Under the pieces are notes generated by a model. The model searched no databases. It was not told the origin of the DNA and saw nothing but the letters and a program-made list of their open reading frames with translations. A stretch of DNA of 64,000 bases from Lineus longissimus (taxonomy: Eukaryota > Nemertea > Pilidiophora > Heteronemertea > Lineidae). Both the position numbers and the translations under genes were made by a program. Where the stretch lies: the NCBI RefSeq assembly GCF_910592395.1, contig NC_088326.1:7631001-7695000 (forward strand). The letters are read 5' to 3'. Below, piece after piece: positions 12,040-23,911 of this stretch. How positions within the stretch are numbered: the stretch's first letter is position 1; each line of letters opens with the position of its first letter.

Positions 12040-12352
12040 TCAGAATGCGGCGTGAAACTTTTCAGTTCCTCTGCAAGAACTCTCGCACCATACCTGGAGA
12101 AGAGAGACACCAACATGAGAAGATGTGTGCCAGTTGATCTAAAGGTTGGGGCTGTTCTTTGGACATTGGCAACACAATGTGAATTCAGGACGGTTTCGCA
12201 TCTTTTTGGCATTTCGATATCTTCAATATGCCTGTTCATCAAGGAGATGTGTCGAGCAATAATCGAAATTCTTACTCCCAGGCTCATACGCCTCCCAACA
12301 CCTGAGGATACTGAGAGGATAATGGATGGATTTCAACGCCGCTGGGGTTTTC
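12040..12352 (+). pseudogene. PIF/Harbinger transposase, N-terminal fragment
   Basis: The frame encodes the helix-turn-helix part of a Harbinger nuclease: RRCVPVDLKVGAVLWTLAT, then FGISISSICLFIKEMC and PTPEDTERIMDGFQRRWGF. In intact proteins this part is followed by the first catalytic Asp in a CxDGTHI-type motif. Here similarity stops after RRWGF at about 12352 and a 21-bp palindromic tandem repeat follows, so the whole catalytic domain is missing. It is unrelated in position to the two larger Harbinger elements in the window. Confidence 0.75.
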
Positions 12353-12393
12353 TACGGTGGCCCGTATATGCCATATGTTTTTTTAAATAATTT

Positions 12394-12478
12394 AATTACC
12401 ACCGCGGTGACAATAATTACCACCGCGGTGACAATGATTACCACCGCGGTGACAATAATTACCACCGCGGTGGTAATT
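12394..12478. repeat. Four tandem 21-bp units centred on the palindrome caccgcggtg
   Basis: Units start at 12394, 12415, 12436 and 12457 and are nearly identical. Each contains a 10-bp perfect palindrome, and the last unit extends it to a longer palindrome ending in ggtaatt. The array sits between the Harbinger remnant and the integrase-core transposase gene. Confidence 0.9.
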
Positions 12479-12571
12479 AATAGCAACCAAGAAGATGATT
12501 GGACGCGCTATATGACGTCATGAAAGCAACATGTGTTTTTAAGGTTAAGGTCAGACACACGGATATTTCGA

Positions 12572-15027
12572 ATGGCTACCGTTTCAAGACATCTCGTGAA
12601 ATGGCCTCTGTTGAATATCTTCCGCTATTCCAATGCTGCCACAACAGTCGACAGGGATGTTGTTATTAAGATCTACTTCAATTTCTGCTTCAGTTATGCA
12701 GATATTATTCGATTTTTGGCTTTGTACCATGACGTGATATGGCAAGCCGTTTGCTTCAAAAAGTCGAGATGATTTTTTTCAAGTCGAGATTTTTTTTTTC
12801 AAGTCAAGAAAAAATATTTCAAGTCAAGGAATTTCTTCAAAAAGTTGAGATTAGTATTTTCAAGTTTACACATTTTTTTTTCAATTCTACAAGTTTTTTT
12901 AAGTCGACTTTTTAAATATATATACATATTTTTTTTTAAGTAAAAAAAAAAAATTTCATTAATTTTTTTATATACAACTTATCAGTTGATTATTTTTCTA
13001 ATTCTTAAAAAAAAAATTTCAAGTCGATAAAAATTTATTGTAAATGACAAATTTCCTATTCAACAAAAAAAACACATTCGAGACAGAAAAAATAAGTCGA
13101 ACATTATGATGTCATCACTTTTCGTGTACAGTATGTAGACTCGTCCCCAGCCGTTCTCTTGCTGACTTCGCATTCTAATGCCCACATATATACATAGCAG
13201 GGGACCAGCCTATACAGTATGCAAGATGGCGGGAGGCGATGTTGTTGACATTGCCTAGTGTCTGCGTCAGTGTCCCGCTATGGTCCGGCGATCTGAAAGG
13301 GCCAGACAATCATTAGATCAAAACAAACTAGAGAACTGTTCCAGGCTACTAGATGACATTCTAGGAATTCTGAGTGCGCTGTATATACGTGCATGCGATC
13401 ACTTCGGTGCCGGTTCCGTTTTGGCAGAAGATTTTGCGGAGGTCTTGGTGCATATGCACAGCACTAACGCAAGGCACTAACGATCAGGTATTGCACGCGA
13501 TAGAGGGTTTGCAGAATAACACGACACACGGGCCTGATCGCGGCTGGCCAGGTGTTGAATTGGAACGGCGCGCGCAATGTACACAAAAACTGATGACGTC
13601 ATAATGTTCGACTTTATTTTTGTAGCGCTCGACTGATTATTTTCTCGAGTATGAAATTTTTACTCGAGTATGAAATTTTTACTTTCGACACTATTTCGGT
13701 ATTTATTATGTATCATTATTATATTTTACAAACACTATTTTTATTTTTATAATCATTTTTTTCTCGCAGTGAAATTTTTATTAATTGATTCAACTTTTAA
13801 ATGAGAAGAAAAATAAATATCTCGACTTGAAAAAAAAATTTAATTTCAAATTTTTTTTCTTGACTTGAAAAAAAATATCTTGACTAGAAAAAAATCATTT
13901 CGACTAGAAAATAAATCATTTCGACTTTTTGAAGCAAACGGCTTGCCATAACGTGAGCTTAAGTTTACGTCAGCTCAGCCGGATTTTGAGGAGGCTTGGT
14001 CTTCGACGGCGTAATATCAATACCGATTTTAACAATGTTGTTCAGTTAGTGGAACAAGAGTTATCTGGTTCTGGTCGTGACTTAGGATACAGGTCAATGC
14101 ACGAGAGATTACGTAAGATTCATGATGTAGTTACTGATAGGGAGACTGTCCGTTTGACACTTCTTCATCTCGACGCAGATGGAGTTGAAATGCGTCGACG
14201 ACGCAGGTTGCGCAGACGACTATATCAAGTACCAGGGCCGAATTACATATGGCACCTCGACGGATGGGACAAGTTAAAGCCGTACGGGTTCCCGGTCCAT
14301 GGCTGCATTGACGGCTACTCGAGACGAATCATCTGGCTGCAGGTAGCTTCGACAAATAACGACCCGTAGATACTTTGCAGACATAGCAGGAAAAATGAAA
14401 GGCGGTCCAAGAGTAGTGAGAGCAGACCGTGGCACCGAAAACGTTCACATTGAAACAATGCAAACCTTTCTACGCAGTGCACATGATGATGATCGTGCGT
14501 TACATAACAGTACATTCATGTACGGAAGGTTGACTGCTAATCAGCGTATTGAGAGCTGGTGGAGCAAATTTGGTCAACAGGGGATGTATTTCTGGACATC
14601 ACATTTCAAAGAATTGAATGAAATTGGTATCACTGACATTACAAATGAACTGCACATTGAATGTTGTAGATTCTGCTATATGCCACTTCTCAGTGCGGAA
14701 TTACACGATATCATGAAACTGTGGAATACACATTATATACGCAAATCTCGGAACGAGCATGTCCCGCATGGCAGACCCGACGTCATTTACTTCATTCCGG
14801 AGATGTTCGGTGGCAGAGACTATCTACTTGGGGTGGATGATACTGAATTAGTTGCAATTTCTGATTTATTAACTGTTGCACCACCGATGTGTCAGAACGA
14901 GTATTCAGAACTGTTTGAGTTGCTAATGATGGAGAAAACCCTTGCTTATCCTTCGACAATAGAGGAAGCCGATGAACTATTAGTCACTATGCTTGATACA
15001 ACTGAGGACTATCTTGCCCAGCTGTAA
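12572..15027 (+). pseudogene. Integrase-core (rve) DDE transposase, split by fold-back element FB1
   Basis: This is a transposase of the integrase-core group common in fish and marine invertebrate genomes; I would place it near IS3EU-type elements, from memory. Part 1 (12572-12737) has the helical CFSYADIIRFLALYHD. Part 2 (13951-14369) has SLSLRQLSRILRRLGL and the core start YIWHLDGWDKLKPYGF with the first catalytic Asp. Part 3 (about 14370-15027) has VRADRGTEN with the second Asp, NQRIESWW with Glu, and the C-terminal extension. FB1 (12738-13950) interrupts it exactly between the codons of a continuous His-Asp-Val-Ser reading, with a 6-bp duplication. A separate frameshift with a stop at 14367-14369 breaks part 2 from part 3. 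All catalytic residues survive but no complete product is possible. Confidence 0.85.
12738..13950. mobile_element. Fold-back element FB1 (TATGG termini, 6-bp target duplication)
   Basis: The ends are TATGGCAAGCCGTTTGC and its reverse complement, flanked by perfect ACGTGA duplications at 12732-12737 and 13951-13956. The arms (to about 13120, and from about 13595) are long, AT-rich and built from variants of a tcaagtcga unit separated by T or A runs. The unique centre holds short frames (13280-13480 and an overlapping one to 13604) without a clear domain. One contains GWPGVELER, which resembles the Gly-Arg-Pro linker before the helix-turn-helix of integrase-core transposases. It is non-autonomous as it stands. 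Confidence 0.9.
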
Positions 15028-15921
15028 ACATACTTTATCACGGTTAATAGCTCGGTGTTCATGTTTCTTATCTAAGCACGGAAACTTATAACTTCCTACA
15101 TACTAGCTGGAATATTTATAGGCGTTTATCCGTTGATATTGTTGTTGTCTAAATTCATTGTCGGTCGATGATGTACCCTCTCGACTACATTGTACTGTCT
15201 TACTTTCATTCATCAACATAATACTACTTTTGTTGAATAAATGTCTATTCTTATACAAATTTACATGATCATAATGTTCATTTCGTACATCATAGGTAAT
15301 TATTCATGAACACAAACGAAAATGGTGCACTTGTGCAATGAAGTAACAGAAAAAGAAAAATTGTACAAAATAAGGATTTTAGAGAACCTTTCTATCAGTG
15401 AGATTTATATTTCAGAGCACATTTCTTGTTCCGATAAAATCTGTGCCATCGGCCAGTGATGAAACGTCTCTTTTTGAACTGACAAAATGATGAATTACTA
15501 AACTGACAATAAAATGCTAACATAAATGCCACTTAAAATGATGCGAACAACTAAGGCAGAACAAACTCAGATACACGGAATTGCAAATTGATAAAAACGA
15601 TACAACTACAAAGTCAGGTGAACAATTGAGGGTACAATACAACACACTCAAATAAATGCAAATGAATATAGAACTGTCTTGATGAGATAATTATAAAGTC
15701 TTGAGAGCGATCTGCCGACTGAAAATCCCAAGAAAAAGGGTAGAACAACAAGCCTTGAGTACAAGAAGGCCGGAAAACTCCAGATGCTTTTTAAGTGTAA
15801 CGTTTAAAGGGTAATGATTTTGCATACAAATACAATGTATATAATTAATGATGAAAACATTTCCGGATAATTTGTGTATTTTATGCACAAATTCACTTTA
15901 AAAATGTAATAAGACAAGTTG
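15028..15921. other. Intergenic AT-rich stretch
   Basis: This region lies between the transposase stop and the 3' end of the HECT gene on the opposite strand. No coding sequence or repeat termini are seen. It probably includes the 3' UTR of the HECT gene at its right side. Confidence 0.5.
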
Positions 15922-18900
15922 TCAATGACATCTTTCGAATAGGGGTGCATAGTGGCACCGACCGCCAAAGCCCATCGCATTCAATACCCCTTCATCCATA
16001 TTGCACTTGAATATGTCATAATCTGCGATTTCGAACAGCGGCAGGTTGATTCTGTTGTCGCATACACTAACAAGTGGGTATTTTCCCTCTTAATGGAATC
16101 CTACCGATGGCTCTGGTTGGAATCCGAGCGGTGGCACGTACACACAGCCTGTTATGAAGAACAAGATGTCCTTCAGAGTAGTCTGACGCCCTCCTTCTGA
16201 AAACAAGCAGGAAACAATCAAGTGTTTAAGAAAGTCTGTATTGTAGGTCCCAGTTTATGGCAATATCCAAGTGTCAGAAATGTGTTATAAAATAATCTGT
16301 TAGTTCTAATGGCTTGGTCATGGGGTATAGCGGACAATGAGCTATTTTACTACTGATACACTCGTCTTTTAGTCCCAGATTGGGGAGTACCCAGTAAAAG
16401 CAGACCGCATAATTGACACTACAAACCCACCTTCCACTTCACCAACGTAATCATACCACAAGCCAAGGACAACTGATGCATCGTCTCTCTTATGGTGTCC
16501 CTTCACAGGTAAGACAGGCTTGAATAACGCTGGTATAAGTTCTGCAGTTAGTGGTGCTGGTCTGAAGCAGAAAATAGGTCGGAATACTTCAGGGTATTTC
16601 CTCAATTGATCGAGAACCCCAAGGGCAGACAATCCTTCCAGGAATCTGAAGAAAAAAAGTCTTATTTTAGCTCATTGACTTTATCAACATAAATTTGGAT
16701 TAGAATACAATCACTTCATCACGTTCACAGTTCGAATTATGGATTCTGCAATGTGATACTTAGTAGTGTGTAGGAGTCAAATACTGTAAACTTTACTTTG
16801 AATGCTGTTTATAAAATGTAAGATATGTTGTTAGAGAGCAACTAATGATATTGGCCCGGTTGTTCAAAGCCCCCGCTAAGTTAGCCGGTCGCTAGCACTA
16901 GCCGGTCGCTAAAAATGCTATCCGGCCGCTAGTTATCCGGTTGCTAACTTTGAGTTGTTCAAAATGCTTTTCATCCCCTCGCTAACTATCCAGTGGCTGA
17001 ACCGTTGCTATCTCCCATAATTCCCCAAAATCTCACTTCCCATGAAAGCAAACATGGCCGATTTAAACAAATCAAACCCCCTGAGCTCTGCTCAACAAAA
17101 CAAAAAAGGGCCCGATCCGAGAATTGGAGCCCTGATGAAAAAGCTATGCTTGCGGAGATGGTTGAGGAGAATTTCGGTATCCTCCTTAACAAAAAGACAA
17201 ATGTGGAAACCAATGCGAAAAAGCAGAAGGTGTGGGAGGGCATTGCCCTTGCTGTCACTGCACTTGGGACTAGCACCAGGACCTGGGACCAGTGCAGGGA
17301 CAAGTGGCACAAGATGTGTACGAGTGGGAAAGAGTATGTATCGAAGAGGAAGAGAGCGGCCAGTAAGACTGGGGGTGGCCCAGCTATGGAAGAGGACACC
17401 GAGGACTCTCTTTTGGAGAAGGTGGGTGCCCTCCACAAAGGCAATCCATCTTGGTATGGCATTCGAGGAGGGAGTGAGACTGGCCCCACATCATCATCAT
17501 CAGCAACAGCCCTACCAGCACCTCGTCCAAGTCCACATGCATATGGGATGCCTTCAAAGTAAAAAAAATGATAAAAGAAGATCTCACCATTTTTTCAGAA
17601 TATGCCTACTTATAAAAAACAAGTATCAGAAATCTTTAAAAAAAGAAATCGCAAATGAATGGTATCAGGTCCCCTCCGGATCATGGGAGGGGACCTGATA
17701 ACATTCAGTTATTGGCGGTGGCATGTCCTGGGAGGGGGGGGGGGGGTCAAATGAGTGGCCTCTTAATTACCATGCATGAATCAGCTTTAAAATTCACACA
17801 ATTCTTTATTTTTTATTTTCAGATTATGTTCCCGTGTGGGAAGTAGGCGACAAATTAGATGAGCTGGAGAGGAAGTGCGCCGAATTAAATGCCCAATTCT
17901 CCCCTGTGACAACTGACAAGTTTCATGTCGACTTCCAGCAATCTGAGCTGAAAGATCTTGAAGATGATGCCGGGGAAATGTCAGCAAGGGATATGGCAGC
18001 GTACATTGAGGGCAGAGGGTCCCTGGGTTGAGATATGGTGTCAGCAAATATGGTTTACATAGGTACCCACTGTCCCCCAGCAGATAGCCTTCACGTGGAT
18101 TCCTCTCTAGGTGCTGGGCAATCTCACTCTCTCTGAAGATATGGCTGTCATGGGTTGCCCCTGGCCAGCGCGCTACTATGTTGGTGAGCTTTTCTGAAAA
18201 GATAGATTGAAAACATATTGTCAGATTAGCAGCAAAAAGTTTCAATTATGTTATTTATCCAGCACAATTAACATTAATTGAAAAAAGGCCACAGGGTGCA
18301 TGTTACTTATGGCACGCCAACGCGGAATTATTTCAACCCTGTACAAAATATTAGCAATATTTTAAAAACGATCCAACATTTTCAGAAAACAAGCCAACAT
18401 TAGCGGAATTATTTCAACCCTGTACAAAATATAAGCATTATTTTAAAAAAGATCCAACATTTTGAGAAAACAAGCCAACATTTTTTTTGACATTTAGAAA
18501 TATTTTGGGGTTAAACTTTTTTTCTTCATAAAAAAACTTTAAAATTTCAGTATTTCGTGAAAAAAATATTTATTTTTTTTTTCTTCTCTTGAAAATATTT
18601 TCCCGCAACATTTTTTTTTTAAATGTTGACAAAATTTTACGGCAACATTTATTTTTCGTTCAAGATTTTTTTCTTGCAACATTTTTTTTCGTTAACAATT
18701 TTTTCGTCCAACAACGAGCGCCACCTGTGAACAACTAATTGAACTATATCCCCTCGAGACGAGGTTTAGCTACGGGGTACTTCTGGCATGTTTCTTTACA
18801 CGAATATCTTACGCACGTGGTTGTCACTCGTCATGAATGTGTCAGTGTCAGATTTTTACCGTCATTAAATTACATAAGTTAAACACCTACAATCATGACA

Positions 18901-21900
18901 AACAATTTAAATATGCTAGCGAATGCTAGCGATTTCGAAGATTTGCTGAGAGAACTGCGGAGATCTTCCACACCGAAGTGAGAGACCTCGTCCCTGCGCG
19001 CGAGTTCTATTAGCAGTTCATAGGTGGCGCTCGTTGTTGAACGGAAAAAATGTTGAACGAAAAAAATGTTGCCAAGAAAAAATCTTGAACGAAAATAAAT
19101 GTTGCAGTAAAATTTTGTCAAGATTCTTTTTTTTAAATTGCGTGGAAAATATTTTTAAGAGAAGAAAAAAATGTAAACGAATTTTTCGAAGTAGCAGGAA
19201 AAAAAATTGTTGGCTTGTTTTTTCAAAATGTTGACATGAGTCTAAAAATTTTTATCTTTTTTAAAAGATTGTCGGGTATATTTTTGAAAATTTAAATAGT
19301 ATTTCTTCTCTGTTGCCAAGAAATTTTTAGTTGCTAATATTTTTTCAGGGTTGAAATAATTCCGCTTTGGCGTGCCATAGTTACTATGTGACACTCTGTA
19401 TATCATATTTGAAATTATTTCAATAAAGGCACCCCATATGAAATATAGGTCATGCTGGCAGAATTGATGATGTCATCATTTTGTACTGTAAACACCTTTA
19501 TGAACTTTTTTGAAGTACCACTTTTACAGTTGAAATTCATCAGTTTATTCATTAGGTACACCCCTATTGAGTTTGGTGAGAGGTAGGTTACATACTAAAC
19601 CCAGACCTGACCTGTCATTAATTTGAAATCAGTGAGTGTTGTGTTTTTGGCTGAAGATTTACTCAGTCAGTCACTGATCAGCCACGCAGTTGATCAGTAC
19701 ACTACACAGTGTACTGTGTGCTGGCCTACACATACTACAGAGAAACAAACACTGCCGACAGCATATATGATGATAATCCATGATAATATAGCACTACAAC
19801 AGGCCAGTCTAAAGACAGTGGCTTAGAAAACTCTTTTCTCTCTCCCTCTCTCTCTCTCTCGAGGGGGGGGGGGGGTAGCTATAGGATGCTACTCACCTTC
19901 ATGATTGCAAATGCCCTGTACATTTATTGAGTAGAAATGCTTCCTGCAGAAAAAGGCAGCCTCATACAGCATTGGGTGAGCCATGGCCTCAGCAACTTCT
20001 CTTGGTGGATAGGGGGCTTGGATTTTGATGTGGGTCCCATCCACACATCCAATGACGTTTGGAAATCTGTGTTTCTCCATAAATGTTTGCCTGATGTGTC
20101 TTCGCTCCCCTGCATCAGGCCACCTGATGAACCTGTCTTTTTGTTCCACCAGGGATGCAGCCAAAGTATGGATGATTCTCGATACAGTCCCCTTATCTAT
20201 GCCAAAAATGTCACCAACATCGTCCAGAAAAGATCCGGATGCAAAGAATTTGAGGGCGACCAACACCTGTGTTTCCACATTCAGGCTGTGATTTCTGTCC
20301 GTGTCCCTCATCAAATCATCCCTCACCAAGTCACAGATGAAATGTATGCCTTCAGAATTGAATCTGTACTTTTTCTGCAATTTTATCTCACTAAATTCCT
20401 CCAACGGCAATGGTCTGTGGCGGAAATTACGCTGAAATCTGCGATTTTGGGCTGGAAAGTCCAGGAGCAGCATCCTGTGCGCAGCCATCTTGGATAATAG
20501 AGCACACGACAAATGCTAGCGGTGGCTTAGCAAGGAGATATCGGTGCCCCCTGGGCCCGCTAAATATGACCAGATTTAGCAGGGAGATAATGACCCGCTA
20601 AGCAAAAAAAAAATTTGAACAACCCAATTAGCGACTCGCTAAAGTTAGTCGCTAAGAGTTAGCGGGGCTTTGAACAACCCAGCCACAAGGTTTACGATGT
20701 ACACGTTTTTACTCTAACATAAAATGACACTGGTACCACTCAATGTTTTTATATATCGTACCTCTCTATGAACATCCTTGTTCTTACAACAACTTGGAAC
20801 TTTACTGCCGCATCTACCACTCTGTCTTTGTCATTCAGACTTCGAACTGGGATGTAGCAACCGGAAATGTCTAAAAAGGTCGATGCCTCATCCATTGCCT
20901 TATTAAGGTCTTCCATATTCATTGCATCTTTGATCTATGAAAATAAAAAAGGGATACCGGGTACATGTATATAGTATTGATCTTCAGTGTTCATTTATAA
21001 CAGTTCAATGCAGTCATCGGTTGGTAATTAAATGTTGAAACTAAAAGTATAATATCATATTCAATTATACTACATCTCATGCCAACATGAGGCCATATTC
21101 ATGATATTATTGATACGAGAAATTACTAACTACAGACATAAGCCTTCATGTATATTCAGAAACATATAGTGAGAATAAATATGGAAAGCTTCACCTTTTG
21201 CAACATTTGCCTGATTTCCATTGGATAGACATCGTGTAAAGATGGCTGGATGCTATTACAACCTTTTGTTATCATTTCGTACAATGTGTTAGAAAAGAAA
21301 TGCGAGCCTCGAGAAAAATGACACATTGCCAATGCAATGGTGAGTCCGCAGATGTAATACAAATCTTGATTGATTAGCTGCAATTAGAAAAGTGAAGTGT
21401 ATAATGTATGCGACTTAGTAGGGTTACTGCAGGTGCTGCAACCTCGTGTTAGATTGGCTAGATGGTGGGAACGAACACATGTGACTGACCCGTTTAAAAC
21501 CGAGGTGCCGGTGTAACATCTATCAGTGTTCCCCATGTGTCAGTGTCTCCCCTATTGATCGATCGCCTATTAACGAAAAGGGCTAACGAGACACAACCAT
21601 TCTATTCTGAACCCATTGTAAGGGAACACTTTCACACGGAAACACTTACACATATTACACCGGCATACATTTTGTCTAAGGGAGTTTCCCTCTTTTCCAC
21701 TTGAGGTCTTGCAGAATTCGAACCCTGGACCTGAGGTGACAGGCAAAGATTTTGGCAGTGTGCCAAAATCTTCTTGAGGCGAGATCGCCCCGAACTTAAA
21801 GGTGTTAAAAGTTAAGATCCAACTGGCAATATATATGATTGGTCCAAGTTTTAAAACAGCACTGACAGTGGTTTTAAACCATCTATCAACTCACCTCCTT

Positions 21901-23696
21901 GCGTTGGAACAAAGATCCGCTCTTCCTCCGGTCCCTCAAACATACTGTGTTTCTGTAGCGTTTGTAGCAGTAACGTAAAAAACTCTTCTCTACAGCCACC
22001 CGCATCAATTGCACCTTCCGACTGACCTATGTCGTCCATAAATTTGATGGACAGCGGATGCGTAGGGTCAAAACTTCGCTTCTTGAAAGCCCGTGCAGCT
22101 CCGTCCAACAGCCGCGATCGAGCGACATTGACGTAGTTTGGGGGAAATGTATCATCAACTTTAGACCGCAGTTGGACCAACTGATCTTGTAACCTGATTC
22201 CTGAGGTACTGTAAACAAAAAATAAAACTGGTAGTAGACATATCATAGATCTTTCTTTCACAATGACATGTTAAAAGTAAGCTTTTTGAAGAATTTATAT
22301 TTTATATTAGAAATAACCCAAGTGTGGGACGATTCTTTGTAATTAGCACGATTCGTTTCACAAAAACACATGGCATCCTATTTATTTGCATAATTAAAAT
22401 ACCAAAGCTCGTGAAGGGTATCACGGGTGACATATAATTATGTCCCTATTGCTATTCTTGGCCATTTGGTGACGATCCTAGGGATTTCCTACCTCGAAGA
22501 ACTTTCTCCGGAACTTTCACACAAACTCGCATGCAAGGCTGCCTGCAACTCTTCATCTCCATCGTCGTCATCGCTGCTTACGGTAAACAGGTCAGAGTAA
22601 GTCCTGGAAAATGTAGCGAAACCTTTAAAAAGATATCATATGAATGATACGGTTCTACACTAATTTAATGCTAAAAGTAGACAGTAGCCTATGTACACCT
22701 CATGTCCAGATAAATGTAGTAGTGTCTGTGTATTTTAGTCAAAAGTATGAAACAACTGTTCAAGAGAAGGAATTCAAAGACCTACGAAATTACACGGGGT
22801 ACTATTTTGTCACACCGATTTCGATTGACGCCATATCAGTCATTATATACATTTACATTATGTATATACGCATACATACTGTTCTTTGTAAACATACCTT
22901 GTTTGTCTGTTTTTTTCTGTAGGCCTCTCCCTGTTGGACCTGACACTACAGGTAGTTTTGGCGCCTGGGCAGTGGGTAGCGGGTGTTCTAGTGGGGCTTT
23001 TCGTTTCTTCTTCTTGTTAAGAGCCAAACCTGTAATGTTGAACATAGAACGTTAAACAGTATTTACGATTATTATTATTATAAAAAATAAACGTGTTGTG
23101 GTTACTCACTGTGGCACATATGCTGAATAATAGCGGTATGATGAGACTTACGAGATGGCCTTTTTCTTTTTCGTTCAACCGTTACCCAAGGCGTCGCATC
23201 CGTAAATTTGTCCTCTGAATCTATGAGGCCTGTCAAATAGAAAGAATTATGACACCTGTTACATTATGATCGGTATGAATAACAGCAAAAAAACGTAACA
23301 TGTTGGGGTTTTTTCAAACAGTGTTTCGTAATTTGGATTAGTGACGCATACATTATTCCACATTAAACCTGACGGTGAAGCGTATGCTCCATGTGGATCG
23401 AAAATCGATTGCCTGTGCGTGTGTGGGGGTGCCATATGTACAGAGTCAACATAGGGTTAACACCTATGAAATTCATGATTGCATCTTCCTGTGTGGTTAA
23501 TGGCTATTAAAATCAACTCACCAACGCTAGCGTCTTTTCCGGTCACTGCATCTGCATAACATAACTTTTTGAACATTTTTACAGGTTTTCGCTGGAAAAA
23601 AAAGACCTGTATTATACTCGCTGCACACCTGATAATATGACATGTCGGACAACAAAATGAAAACAAACTTACCCTTTCCACATTAAATGATGCCAT
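15922..23696 (-). CDS. HECT-type E3 ubiquitin ligase with UIM, ten exons, in-frame stop near the end
   Basis: HECT ligases accept ubiquitin on a cysteine and pass it to substrates. Exons by splice sites: 23673-23696 (MASFNVER), 23522-23591, 23152-23229, 22898-23029 (basic, nuclear-signal-like KKKKRK), 22493-22603 ([18 protein letters not shown]), 21895-22208 (HECT N-lobe, SEGAIDAGG and FF motifs), 21195-21364, 20762-20934, 16431-16645, 15922-16196. Most junction phases agree. The 22898 to 22603 junction does not, so a small exon may be missed there. The last exon has [16 protein letters not shown], then a TAA at 16090-16092. Beyond it the same frame stays open and holds the expected catalytic region [13 protein letters not shown] with its Cys. 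The gene is therefore either a recent pseudogene, a null allele or a sequencing error. Its second-last intron hosts Harbinger-1. It resembles G2E3-like HECT genes that are expanded in aquatic animals. Confidence 0.8.
16993..18031 (+). CDS. Harbinger-1 Myb/SANT-like accessory protein
   Basis: Harbinger elements need a Myb/SANT-like partner that binds the transposon ends and brings the nuclease to the nucleus. Exon 1 (16993 to about 17560) encodes the trihelix: [31 protein letters not shown] and [11 protein letters not shown], followed by basic SKRKRA. Exon 2 follows a strong pyrimidine-rich acceptor at about 17822 and encodes [18 protein letters not shown] and a Glu-rich C-terminus, stopping at 18029-18031. 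The exon 1 donor is uncertain. The 3' end collides with the transposase exon on the other strand. Confidence 0.7.
18010..20512 (-). pseudogene. Harbinger-1 transposase, catalytic C-terminus deleted
   Basis: Exon 1 (20512 down to 19890) has the N-terminal helical region, the helix-turn-helix [17 protein letters not shown], and the first catalytic Asp in [14 protein letters not shown], ending at a good donor after CNHEG. Exon 2 starts after an acceptor at about 18197 and has [11 protein letters not shown] with the second Asp and [16 protein letters not shown]. In family members a stretch with the last catalytic Glu (ViEr.FG type) and about 60 more residues should follow. Here similarity ends near 18020, where the convergent Myb-like gene's last exon begins. 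An internal deletion therefore seems to have removed the end of the nuclease. FB2 occupies the intron. Confidence 0.8.
18308..19379. mobile_element. Fold-back element FB2 (TATGG termini, 6-bp target duplication)
   Basis: The ends are TATGGCACGCCAACGCGG on the left and the matching GCGTGCCATA on the right, flanked by perfect GTTACT at 18302-18307 and 19380-19385. The arms (to about 18740 and from about 19020) consist of degenerate caacattttt/aaatattt units. Their inner border carries acgagcgccacc, which is also found in FB5. The short centre (about 18745-19015) contains no recognisable domain. It is nested in Harbinger-1, which is nested in the HECT gene. Confidence 0.92.
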
Positions 23697-23911
23697 GCCT
23701 TTTCTCTATAGACATACACTTTGTTTTTTTACACAATATACAAGTTCTGTTCTGACATCGCATAATTGCGTACTATAATATTTTAATACATAGCATCCTT
23801 AAATACCAAGTAAAAGTTAGTGTCATTCGCGTAATATGCAGACCGACAACTTTGCAAAATGAACCACTGCCTCGGGGCTATTTCGATTTTAATAATTTGC
23901 ATTGTGTCTCG

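Larger units (their letters stand above)
16857..20680. mobile_element. PIF/Harbinger-1 transposon inside a HECT intron
   Basis: The terminal inverted repeats are GGTTGTTCAAAGCCCC (left, 16858 on) and its reverse complement (right, ending 20680), followed inward by imperfect copies of gctaac/gtcgctag units. It carries the two usual Harbinger genes in convergent orientation: a Myb/SANT-like gene (+) from the left and the transposase (-) from the right. FB2 is inserted in the transposase intron. A clear 3-bp duplication could not be settled; GCC is possible. The element lies in the intron between HECT exons 20762-20934 and 16431-16645. Confidence 0.85.

Noticed and set aside
16986-17489. 167-codon minus-strand frame
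   Set aside because: It is antisense to the Harbinger-1 Myb-like exon; no recognisable features of its own.
16854-20683. GCC as the 3-bp target duplication of Harbinger-1
   Set aside because: The outermost TIR bases differ between the ends, so the border and the duplication cannot be fixed; left as possible only.
21690-21790. Possible tRNA-derived SINE (B-box-like ggttcgaattc on the minus strand)
   Set aside because: Only a B-box-like phrase is visible. No convincing A box at the proper distance, no tRNA fold and no tail were found.
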